NCBI GenBank assembly: GCA_023406985.1
Contig: JAEXTK010000028.1
Location: 1-12,662, forward strand
From: Spirochaetota bacterium
GTDB lineage: Bacteria; Spirochaetota; Spirochaetia; Treponematales; Breznakiellaceae
Length of the DNA stretch: 12,662 nucleotides
Direction: 5' to 3'
Each line of letters opens with the position of its first letter. Position 1 is the first letter of the stretch. Shown piece after piece: positions 7,354 to 12,662 of this stretch. The notes beneath the pieces were generated by a model. It was given only the letters and a program-made list of their open reading frames with translations. It made no database searches and had not been told where the DNA came from. The position numbers and the translations under genes are program-made.

Positions 7354-8865
7354 ATGGCCGGGGCCCGGTACTTGAGCATCGACTGCGGCCTGACCGCCAC
7401 GAAGGCCGCGGTATTCGACGACGCGGGGAACGAACTGTCGTGCGCGGCGCGCGACACCGAGGTCCGAAGCGTAGGCGACGCGAGCGAGATCGACATGGAG
7501 GTCCAGTGGAACCGCGCGGCGGAGGCCGTGCGCGAGGCCGTTGCCCGCGCCGGTTCGTCGGGGCGCGGGATAGCCTGCGTCGCGGTATCGGGGCACGGCG
7601 GAGGCCTGTATCCGATCGACGAAGCGGGGAAACCGCTGCGCGCCGCGCTCACCTCCATGGACGGACGCGCCGCGGCCATAGTCGCCAAGGCCGAGTCGGA
7701 GGGATTCCCGACGTTCTCGAAGACGCGGCATCGCCCCTGGGCGGGCCAGATGCTGCCGCAGCTGCGTTGGCTCAAGGAAACGGCGATCGGCGATTACGAA
7801 CGCTCGCGGTGGTTCCTCGGCGCGAAGGATTGGGTGCGGTATCGGCTGTCCGGATCGGCGGGCACGGACCGGACCGACGCGAGCAACAACGGCCTCGTGG
7901 ATATCGAGGCCGAAGCCTACGATCCCGACCTCCTCGCGGCGTTCGGCGTGCGCGAGGCCTTCCCGAAACTCCCTCCCGTATCTTCCAGCGGATCCCTCGT
8001 GGGCGTCGTGTCGCCCGCCGCGGCGCGGGAAACGGGGCTCGCGGAGGGTACGCGCTTGGCGGCGGGTATGTTCGACGTCGTCGCCTGCGCCGTGGGTTCC
8101 GGCGCCGTCGGGGAGGAAGCGTACTCGATCATCGCGGGGACCTGGAACGTGAACAGCGCCTTCGATGCCCGCCTGCTCAGGGCTCCGCCGTCGGTGAAGA
8201 CCTCCCTGGGGCCGGACGAGGGGCGGTACGCCTACGTCGAATCGAGCGCCACGTCCGCGGGTAACCTCTCCTGGTTCCTGGCGGTCGCCGAGGATATCTG
8301 CGGTCTCGGCGCTTCCCCGGAGGTCCGCGGAACCTCGTTGCGCCGCGTCGACGCCGCCGTCGAGTCGTGCCCCGTCGGCGCGCGCGGCGCCGTCTACCTT
8401 CCCTTCATCCGGCGGTCGTATATCGCCCCCGGCGTCGAAGGTTCCTTCGTCGGTTTGCGCGTCGAGCACGGGGCCGGCGAAATGGCTCGGGCCGTCTTCG
8501 AAGGGGTGGCGTTCGCCCATCGCGCCCACCTGGAGCGCCTGGAGTCCGCGGGCCTTCACCGGGAAAGGGTCCTCCTATCCGGCGGCGCGACGAAGTCCGA
8601 TGCCTGGTGCCGCATTTTCGCGGGAGCCCTCGGCCGGCCCGTGGAAACGAGCGACGCGAGCCAAGCGGGAGCGCGGGGAGTCGCCATGGGAGCCGCCATC
8701 GCGACCGGCCGCTACGCTACCTACGAGGAAGCTTCGGCCGCGATGACTCGCGTCGCCCGCCGATACGAACCGGCGGCGTCGGAGGCCGCGGCGTACGACG
8801 CCGCCTATCGCCGGTGGCTGGAGGCCGCCGCGCTTCTCGGCCGTTTCCCTGCGGAAGGGACCTGA
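7354..8865 (+). CDS. FGGY-family carbohydrate kinase, L-xylulose/erythritol-kinase-like
   Basis: A 503-residue FGGY kinase, which transfers the gamma-phosphate of ATP to a sugar or polyol. The first phosphate-binding motif is D10-C-G-L-T-A-T-K. SMDGRA places Asp103 and Arg105 in the substrate region, Asp241 in GMFDVV is the expected catalytic base, G262-T-W follows, and the C-terminal domain has LSGGATKSDAWCRIFA (GG at 410-411) and RGVAMGAAIATG. Several stretches (GHGGGLYPIDEAGKPL, AGMFDVV, AGTWNVNS, SSATSAGNLSWF) match my memory of E. coli LyxK better than XylB or glycerol kinase, so a ketopentose or tetritol substrate is favoured. It starts 10 bases after the preceding stop with only a weak site (AAAGGG, 7342-7347) overlapping that stop, so expression probably depends on coupling. 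As last enzyme of the run it should trap the pathway product as a phosphate ester. Family certain, substrate a guess. Confidence 0.93.
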   Translation: MAGARYLSIDCGLTATKAAVFDDAGNELSCAARDTEVRSVGDASEIDMEVQWNRAAEAVREAVARAGSSGRGIACVAVSGHGGGLYPIDEAGKPLRAALTSMDGRAAAIVAKAESEGFPTFSKTRHRPWAGQMLPQLRWLKETAIGDYERSRWFLGAKDWVRYRLSGSAGTDRTDASNNGLVDIEAEAYDPDLLAAFGVREAFPKLPPVSSSGSLVGVVSPAAARETGLAEGTRLAAGMFDVVACAVGSGAVGEEAYSIIAGTWNVNSAFDARLLRAPPSVKTSLGPDEGRYAYVESSATSAGNLSWFLAVAEDICGLGASPEVRGTSLRRVDAAVESCPVGARGAVYLPFIRRSYIAPGVEGSFVGLRVEHGAGEMARAVFEGVAFAHRAHLERLESAGLHRERVLLSGGATKSDAWCRIFAGALGRPVETSDASQAGARGVAMGAAIATGRYATYEEASAAMTRVARRYEPAASEAAAYDAAYRRWLEAAALLGRFPAEGT

Positions 8866-8876
8866 GGGCGGCCCCT

Positions 8877-8913
8877 CCGGTCGGCCGATCCGGTCGGCCG
8901 AACCGGCCGACGG
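8877..8913 (+). repeat. Short GC tandem repeat with hairpin potential between kinase and regulator genes
   Basis: CCGGTCGGCCGA occurs at 8877-8888 and 8890-8901 with a 13-base period, followed by a shortened, partly inverted copy CCGGCCGACGG (8903-8913). GTCGGCCG (8893-8900) and CGGCCGAC (8904-8911) form an 8-bp stem with a 3-base loop. It starts 11 bases after the kinase stop and ends exactly where the -35 of the regulator promoter begins. It may act as a transcript end without a T run, or influence the promoter. Confidence 0.55.
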
Positions 8914-8943
8914 TTGCGATAGAAGGCGTCAAACGTATATATT
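8914..8943 (+). promoter_or_regulatory. Sigma70-type promoter of the SorC-family regulator
   Basis: TTGCGA (8914-8919) and TATATT (8938-8943) are spaced by 18 bases, matching the consensus at 4 of 6 and 5 of 6. The implied start near 8950 leaves a leader of about 20 nt with GGAGG at 8957-8961. The AT-rich stretch stands out from the GC-rich surroundings. It suggests the regulator can be transcribed separately from the operon. Confidence 0.6.
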
Positions 8944-8970
8944 AGCTGAAGATCGCGGAGGTTTCCGATA

Positions 8971-9936
8971 ATGAGTTCCCGCCTGGACATTTCGCTGATA
9001 GTGAAAGTCGCCAAGATGTACTACCTCGACGGCCTCAAACAGGAGGACATCGCGAAGCAGATCGGAATTTCCCGTTCGCTCATTTCCATGATCCTTACCG
9101 AAGCCAAGGAGCGGGGGATCGTCGAAATCTCGGTGCGCGATCCTTCCCTGACCGACGAGGACCTTTCCAGGAAACTCGGGACGAGCTATCCGGGCATCGA
9201 TTTCATCGTCATTCCGACTTCGTCGCGCGATCCGGACGCCCTCCGGAAACTCGTCGCGCAACGGGCGGCGGACCTCCTCTGCAGGATCGTACGGGAGGGC
9301 CAGGTGGTGGGCCTCGCGTGGGGCCGCACCTGCCTCGAACTCGTGAACGCCTGCGACGGCCCCTTGGCCGTGAAGGACTTCTCCGTCGTGCCGCTCATCG
9401 GCGGCAGCGCGCAGCGGGCTCCCTATTTCCAGATCAATGAGATGGTCAGGATCCTCGCCGAGAAGTGCGGAGGGTCGCCGTTTTTCATCCACGCCCCGGC
9501 TCTCGTTTCGGGACGCGACGAACGCGATATGTACCTCAACAGTTCGTCCCTCCAGGCTATCCGCGAAAAGTGGGGACGGATGGATATCCTCGTCACGGGC
9601 ATCGGCGCCCTGCCGAACCCGAAACCCTTGGACCGGGAGAACTACATCGGCGAGCACGAGATCTATCAACAGCTCGTGGCCAAGCACGCCGTCGGCGACA
9701 TCTGCGCGCGCTACTTCGACGCGGCGGGCCGCTTCATCGTCGACGATCTGTCCGAACGGGTGGTGGGCATCCCGATAGAGGATCTCCGGACCGCGAAGAG
9801 CGCCATTTGCATGGCGTCCTGCGCGGACAAGGTAGAGGCGATCATCGGCGCGCTCCGGACCGGCGTCGTCCAAACCCTCGTCATCGACGAGCCCACCGCG
9901 CGGACCGTCCTGGCCGCTTTCGCCCCGCACGCATGA
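8971..9936 (+). CDS. SorC/DeoR-type sugar-binding transcriptional regulator
   Basis: A 321-residue regulator of the SorC family (LsrR, EryD, DeoR of Bacillus, CggR relatives), which binds operators through an N-terminal helix-turn-helix and senses phosphorylated sugars through a C-terminal domain related to sugar-phosphate isomerases. Residues about 8-55 hold the DNA-binding part, with the helix-turn-helix LKQEDIAKQIGISRSLISMIL near 21-41. The effector domain begins near residue 70; landmarks are GLAWGRTCLELV, VVPLIGG, the DILVTGIGALP strand, and the C-terminal cluster VVGIPIEDL through ALRTGVVQTLVIDEPTA, all usual for SorC proteins. The ATG at 8971 follows GGAGG by 9 bases. Its position at the end of the transporter-kinase run, and the kinase making a likely phosphorylated effector, make it the probable controller of 1878-8865, acting at the palindrome at 1798-1818. 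Whether it represses or activates is not visible. Confidence 0.93.
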   Translation: MSSRLDISLIVKVAKMYYLDGLKQEDIAKQIGISRSLISMILTEAKERGIVEISVRDPSLTDEDLSRKLGTSYPGIDFIVIPTSSRDPDALRKLVAQRAADLLCRIVREGQVVGLAWGRTCLELVNACDGPLAVKDFSVVPLIGGSAQRAPYFQINEMVRILAEKCGGSPFFIHAPALVSGRDERDMYLNSSSLQAIREKWGRMDILVTGIGALPNPKPLDRENYIGEHEIYQQLVAKHAVGDICARYFDAAGRFIVDDLSERVVGIPIEDLRTAKSAICMASCADKVEAIIGALRTGVVQTLVIDEPTARTVLAAFAPHA

Positions 9937-9963
9937 ATCGATCTCGCGCTCGGAGGTTCCCGT

Positions 9964-10854
9964 CTACGAATTAGTCGAGGATAGAAGAGCGGCGCCGGCC
10001 AAGGATCCCAGCACGCCCAGAAGAGCCGCCGCGGTCCTGAAGAGGCCCGGATCGAAGGGATGATAGACGGCGAAGAAGGCCGCGATCGGCGTGATCTGGA
10101 TAGGCACCTGAATTATCGGTACGACGGTGGATGCCTTAGCGGCGCGGAGCGCGTGCTGAGTGAGCGCCAAACTGGCCACGCCGCAAGCAAGCAGGGCCGC
10201 GAGGGAGGCCATCACCGCGGGCGTCGGTGTGACTTCGATCGCGCCATCCAAGGCGCCCCGCAAGGCGCCTGAAACGAGTCCGAGCAGCAGGTTGCCGACG
10301 GCGGAGGCGGATCCGGCCCCGATGGCCATGGAGATCGCCCCGCGCTTGTCCGACCGATGCAGGAGGACCGTGCCCGTCAAGGAGCAAAGGGCCGTGAAAG
10401 CGACCAAGGAGACGAGGAGCACGGCGAACGCGGTTGAAGTTTCGCCGCTTGGAAAAGGATGCACCGAAAGGTCGACCGTGAGGGCGCTCCACGCGATGAG
10501 GGCCACAGCGGAGGCGACCATGCCGATCCCCAGAGCTGAGCGCTTGCCTATCCTCTCGCGGTTGATCCTCCGGCTCGCTATTGCGAGGACAATCAGGCCC
10601 GACGCCATTAGACCGGGAGTCGCCGCCGGACCGATCAGGCCCATGGCGGCCACGGTGAGGGGCCCTCCGAGGCAGGCTTGGAGCGCTAAGCCCGCGAACC
10701 AGATCCTGTTCCTAAGAAGCGACGGCAGGAGAAACCCCGCGGGGGGGCTCGCGGCGGCCAGCGCGCGTTTCTGCAGGGCCGTGCCGAGGTTGATGGCCGC
10801 CGCGGCGGCTATGGCGGCGAAAGTCCCGATCGCGTAATCCAGGGTGCCTGTCAC
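9964..10854 (-). CDS. DMT-superfamily (EamA/NIPA-like) multi-span membrane protein
   Basis: A 296-residue integral membrane protein with about nine or ten hydrophobic spans and short polar loops, on the opposite strand to its neighbours. The opening (FAAIAAAAAINLGTALQKRAL), the internal repeat of four- to five-span halves, and a C-terminal half with ALTQHALRAAKASTVVPIIQ and PIAAFFAVY resemble drug/metabolite transporters. The G-x-x-LQKRAL element recalls the NIPA magnesium-transporter branch, though that is only suggestive. The GTG start at 10854 has AGGA (10862-10865 on the complementary strand) 7 bases upstream; an A-G-rich stretch directly touching the GTG is too close to serve. No better in-frame start is seen. 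It converges on the regulator gene with only a 27-base gap, and its codon use looks more mixed than that of the flanking genes, which hints at separate ancestry. Substrate unknown. Confidence 0.75.
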   Translation of the reverse strand: MTGTLDYAIGTFAAIAAAAAINLGTALQKRALAAASPPAGFLLPSLLRNRIWFAGLALQACLGGPLTVAAMGLIGPAATPGLMASGLIVLAIASRRINRERIGKRSALGIGMVASAVALIAWSALTVDLSVHPFPSGETSTAFAVLLVSLVAFTALCSLTGTVLLHRSDKRGAISMAIGAGSASAVGNLLLGLVSGALRGALDGAIEVTPTPAVMASLAALLACGVASLALTQHALRAAKASTVVPIIQVPIQITPIAAFFAVYHPFDPGLFRTAAALLGVLGSLAGAALLSSTNS

Positions 10855-10914
10855 CCTTCTATCCTGGATGTCTTTGCGCCCCTCGTCAATCGTCCGGGAA
10901 CTTGGTCGATCGCC

Positions 10915-10944
10915 TTGAGCAGGGATCGGCGGACAGGCTATACT
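10915..10944 (+). promoter_or_regulatory. Sigma70-type promoter of tyrS
   Basis: TTGAGC (10915-10920) and TATACT (10939-10944) are spaced by 18 bases, matching the consensus at 4 of 6 and 5 of 6. The predicted start near 10951 coincides with the first base of the leader hairpin. The promoter lies in the divergent gap between the DMT-type gene and tyrS. Confidence 0.6.
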
Positions 10945-10950
10945 CGTCCC

Positions 10951-10984
10951 CGGCCGCGGCCTTCGTCGCCGCGGCCGATTTTAT
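10951..10984 (+). promoter_or_regulatory. Terminator-like hairpin in the tyrS leader
   Basis: CGGCCGCGGC (10951-10960) and GCCGCGGCCG (10968-10977) form a perfect 10-bp all-GC stem with a 7-base loop, followed by ATTTTAT. It sits between the predicted tyrS promoter and the ATG at 11010. It may be an attenuator, a 5'-end mRNA-stabilising stem, or a barrier to readthrough. The leader is far too short for a T-box. Confidence 0.55.
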
Positions 10985-11009
10985 CGATCGAACCATAGGA
11001 CGGAACGAC

Positions 11010-12257
11010 ATGAACGCGGCGCTCGAAAACCTCAAGGAACGCGGCTTCTTCCAGCAGTGCACCGATGCGGAAGGACTCTCCAAGGCGATGGACGAGGGAA
11101 GCGTCACGTTCTACGTGGGCACCGATCCCACGGGGCCGAGCCTCCACGTCGGGCACATGGTGCCCCTCTTCGCGCTCCGGCACCTCAGGCAGGCGGGCCA
11201 CACGGGCATCGCCCTCATCGGCGGCGGCACGGCCCGGATCGGCGACCCCTCGGGCAAGACCGAGATGCGCAAGATGCTCACCTACGAGCAGCTCGACGCG
11301 AACGCCGCCTCCATCTCGGCCCAGATGAACCGCTTCATCGGCTTCGACGGGAAGACGGCGATGACCGACAACAACAAGTTCTGGCTGGCCGACCTCAATT
11401 ACATCGACTTCCTCCGCGACATCGGCCGGCACTTTTCCGTGAACCGCATGCTCTCCTTCGAGGCGTACAAGATGCGCATGGAGACGGGCCTCTCCTTCAT
11501 CGAATTCAACTACCAGCTACTCCAGAGCTACGACTTCCTGGAACTCTACCGCCGCCACGGCTGCCGCCTCCAGATCGGCGGCGACGACCAGTGGGGCAAC
11601 ATCGTCGCGGGCATCGAGCTGATCCGCCGCGTGGAGGGCGCCGAGTGCTTCGGCCTCACCTTCCCGCTGGTGACCACCGCGGACGGCAAGAAGATGGGCA
11701 AGACCGAGAAGGGCGCCCTCTTCCTGGATCCCGCGCTCACGAGCCCCTACGACTTCTTCCAGTACTGGCGCAACGTGGCGGACCAGGACGTGCGCCGCTT
11801 CCTCCTCATGTATACCTTCCTCCCGACCTCGGAGGTCCACGCGATCAGCGCGCCCGGGAAGAACCCGAACGAGGCGAAGGAGCGCCTGGCCTGGGAGATC
11901 ACCGCCCTCATCCACGGGAAGGACGAGGCGGACAAGGCCCTCGCGGGCGCCAAGGCCGCGTTCGGCGGCGCGGGCGGCGACAAGAGCGCCATGCCCACCG
12001 CGGAACTGCCGCGCGCCAAGTTCGAAGCGGGCTACAACGTCGTGGACCTCTTCACCGACGCGGGCCTCGCCCCCACCAAGAGCGAGGCGCGGCGCCTGGT
12101 CCAGCAGGGCGGCGCCTTCGTTTCCGCGGCCTCCGGCGGCGAACTGGAAGCCTTGACCGACGTGGCCGCGGCCGTGGGCGCTGATCGGCTGGAAGCGAGC
12201 GGCGAGCTCGTACTCCGCGCGGGCAAGAAGCGCTACTGCCGCGTGGTCGCGAAGTAA
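11010..12257 (+). CDS. tyrS: Tyrosyl-tRNA synthetase
   Basis: A 415-residue class I aminoacyl-tRNA synthetase that charges tRNA-Tyr with tyrosine in the cytosol. The Rossmann core opens with FYVGTDPTGPSLHVGHMVPLFAL, where H46-V-G-H49 is the HIGH motif, then IGGGTARIGDPSGKTEMRK. FNYQLLQSYDF and QIGGDDQWGNI are the tyrosine- and tRNA-binding segments diagnostic of TyrRS, and KMGKT at 228-232 is the KMSKS loop. Residues about 345-415 are an S4 RNA-binding domain (VVDLFTDAGLAPTKSEARRLVQQGGAFV). The ATG at 11010 has AGGA at 10997-11000, 9 bases upstream, and is where family homology begins; the in-frame start at 10902 is rejected because it precedes the promoter. From memory the core reads like spirochaete TyrRS, the main hint to the host. 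The gene is complete and of normal length (400-424 usual). Confidence 0.97.
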   Translation: MNAALENLKERGFFQQCTDAEGLSKAMDEGSVTFYVGTDPTGPSLHVGHMVPLFALRHLRQAGHTGIALIGGGTARIGDPSGKTEMRKMLTYEQLDANAASISAQMNRFIGFDGKTAMTDNNKFWLADLNYIDFLRDIGRHFSVNRMLSFEAYKMRMETGLSFIEFNYQLLQSYDFLELYRRHGCRLQIGGDDQWGNIVAGIELIRRVEGAECFGLTFPLVTTADGKKMGKTEKGALFLDPALTSPYDFFQYWRNVADQDVRRFLLMYTFLPTSEVHAISAPGKNPNEAKERLAWEITALIHGKDEADKALAGAKAAFGGAGGDKSAMPTAELPRAKFEAGYNVVDLFTDAGLAPTKSEARRLVQQGGAFVSAASGGELEALTDVAAAVGADRLEASGELVLRAGKKRYCRVVAK

Positions 12258-12260
12258 GGG

Positions 12261-12275
12261 CGTTCCGTAGGAACG
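12261..12275 (+). other. Short hairpin just after tyrS
   Basis: CGTTCC-GTA-GGAACG is a 6-bp stem with a 3-base loop, 3 bases after the tyrS stop. No T run follows. It may mark the end of the tyrS message, but the stem is short. Confidence 0.35.
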
Positions 12276-12277
12276 GC

Positions 12278-12319
12278 GCGCCCAGCGCGGCGCCGAGCGC
12301 GCCCAGTGCGGCGCCGAGC
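12278..12319 (+). repeat. Two tandem 21-bp GC-rich repeats
   Basis: Positions 12278-12298 and 12299-12319 are head-to-tail copies of the same 21-base unit (beginning GCGCCCAG and ending GCGCCGAGC), differing only at C12286 versus T12307. They are bracketed by a 10-bp inverted repeat, CGGCGCGCCC at 12274-12283 and its complement at 12334-12343, which could fold the whole stretch into one stem-loop. No coding sequence is seen here. Confidence 0.75.
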
Positions 12320-12367
12320 GTACGAGGCGCGCGGGGCGCGCCGCGGGACTATGCAGGAGGCTGATCG

Positions 12368-12574
12368 ATGAGCGAAGTATTGATTCCGATCGTCGCGGTG
12401 GTTTCCGTGTTCGGCGTGGCTCCCGCCATCGTCTTCAATTTCGTCTACCGGATGCGCAAGCTCAAGGTGGAGGAGAAGGACATCGAGGCGCGGACCGAAC
12501 AGCTCCACCTGGAGATCGAGCGGGACCGCATCCGGCTCGCCATCATCGAGGCGGAGAAGGCGCGCGGCCGCTAG
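12368..12574 (+). CDS. Small membrane-anchored coiled-coil protein, function unknown
   Basis: A 68-residue protein I do not recognise. Residues about 4-27 form one hydrophobic membrane span (VLIPIVAVVSVFGVAPAIVFNFVY). A basic RMRKLK stop-transfer segment follows, which would place the C-terminus in the cytosol, and residues about 34-66 are a highly charged Glu/Arg/Lys helix with heptad-like hydrophobics (EARTEQLHLEIERDRIRLAIIEAEKA), likely a coiled coil. AGGAGG at 12355-12360 lies 7 bases before the ATG, strong support for real translation. The layout (one span plus cytoplasmic coiled coil) is shared by PspB-like and many small scaffold proteins, but no PspB identity is claimed. It follows tyrS after a 110-base repeat-rich gap and may have its own transcript or be read through from tyrS. 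Confidence 0.75.
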   Translation: MSEVLIPIVAVVSVFGVAPAIVFNFVYRMRKLKVEEKDIEARTEQLHLEIERDRIRLAIIEAEKARGR

Positions 12575-12612
12575 GGCGCAGCGGGCAAGGCGGGCGATGC
12601 GCGGCCGCTAGG
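12562..12612 (+). repeat. Direct repeat of GCGCGGCCGCTAGG at the right end
   Basis: GCGCGGCCGCTAGG occurs at 12562-12575, covering the last codons and stop of the small gene, and again at 12599-12612, 37 bases later. Related GCGGCC-rich sequence continues to the window end (12613-12662). No gene or T-tailed terminator is seen after 12574. Confidence 0.6.
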
Positions 12613-12662
12613 CGCGGCCGGCGCCCGTTGAAGCGCGGCCGCCGGGCGCCGCGGCCCTAGGC

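Noticed and set aside
1878..9936. An autoinducer-2 (lsr) operon
   Set aside because: ABC, FGGY kinase and SorC regulator are shared with lsr, but there is no LsrF aldolase or LsrG, only one permease instead of the LsrC/LsrD pair, and two dehydrogenases that lsr does not have.
10884..10889. TTGACG on the - strand as -35 of the DMT-type gene
   Set aside because: The only hexamer at the right distance (CAGGAT) is a poor -10 and would put the transcript start inside the ribosome site, so I do not call a promoter.
10902..11009. N-terminal extension of TyrRS from 10902
   Set aside because: It would begin upstream of the predicted promoter and code for the hairpin; family homology begins at the ATG at 11010.
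10945..11009. T-box riboswitch controlling tyrS
   Set aside because: The leader is only about 60 nt, with no specifier stem or the conserved T-box sequence; only a simple hairpin is present.
12274..12343. CRISPR array
   Set aside because: The two 21-bp units are directly adjacent with no spacers, and no cas genes are present.

Overview
The window is GC-rich DNA of bacterial type with short intergenic gaps. It carries ten protein genes, nine on the + strand and one on the - strand. I see no tRNA, rRNA, CRISPR array, insertion sequence or phage gene. The tyrosyl-tRNA synthetase reads, from memory, like the Treponema/spirochaete type of TyrRS, so a high-GC spirochaete is my best guess for the host. 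That is an inference with low to moderate confidence; a tree of the synthetase would settle it.

Layout. (1) 45-1709: a cytosolic-looking GH20 beta-N-acetylhexosaminidase, ended by a strong GC hairpin. (2) 1710-1877: an intergenic region with a TTGACA element inside a perfect 14-bp palindrome, the likely control region for what follows. (3) 1878-8865: a tightly packed six-gene run. It comprises a periplasmic sugar-binding protein, a double-domain sugar ABC ATPase, a sugar ABC permease, an SDR oxidoreductase, a D-2-hydroxyacid dehydrogenase, and an FGGY kinase resembling L-xylulose/erythritol-type kinases. (4) 8866-8970: a short repeat-rich gap with a recognisable sigma70-type promoter. (5) 8971-9936: a SorC/DeoR-type sugar-responsive regulator, the probable local controller. 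(6) 9964-10854 (-): a convergent multi-span DMT/NIPA-like membrane protein. (7) 11010-12257: tyrS, with its own promoter and a hairpin followed by a short T run in the leader. (8) 12368-12574: a 68-residue membrane-anchored coiled-coil protein of unknown function. (9) The last 88 bases are GC-rich repetitive DNA with no gene that I can see.

How it fits together. Genes 1878-9936 look like a complete import-oxidise-phosphorylate-regulate module for a small sugar, polyol or sugar acid. The binding protein captures the substrate, the ATPase and permease import it, the two NAD(P)-type dehydrogenases interconvert alcohol and keto forms, the FGGY kinase traps the product as a phosphate ester, and the SorC protein probably senses a phosphorylated intermediate. 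The substrate cannot be read from the sequence. No aldolase, epimerase or isomerase is present, so the pathway must finish elsewhere or feed directly into central metabolism. The pairing of a 2-hydroxyacid dehydrogenase with this kinase type, inside an ABC/SorC locus, is the most unusual biology in the window.
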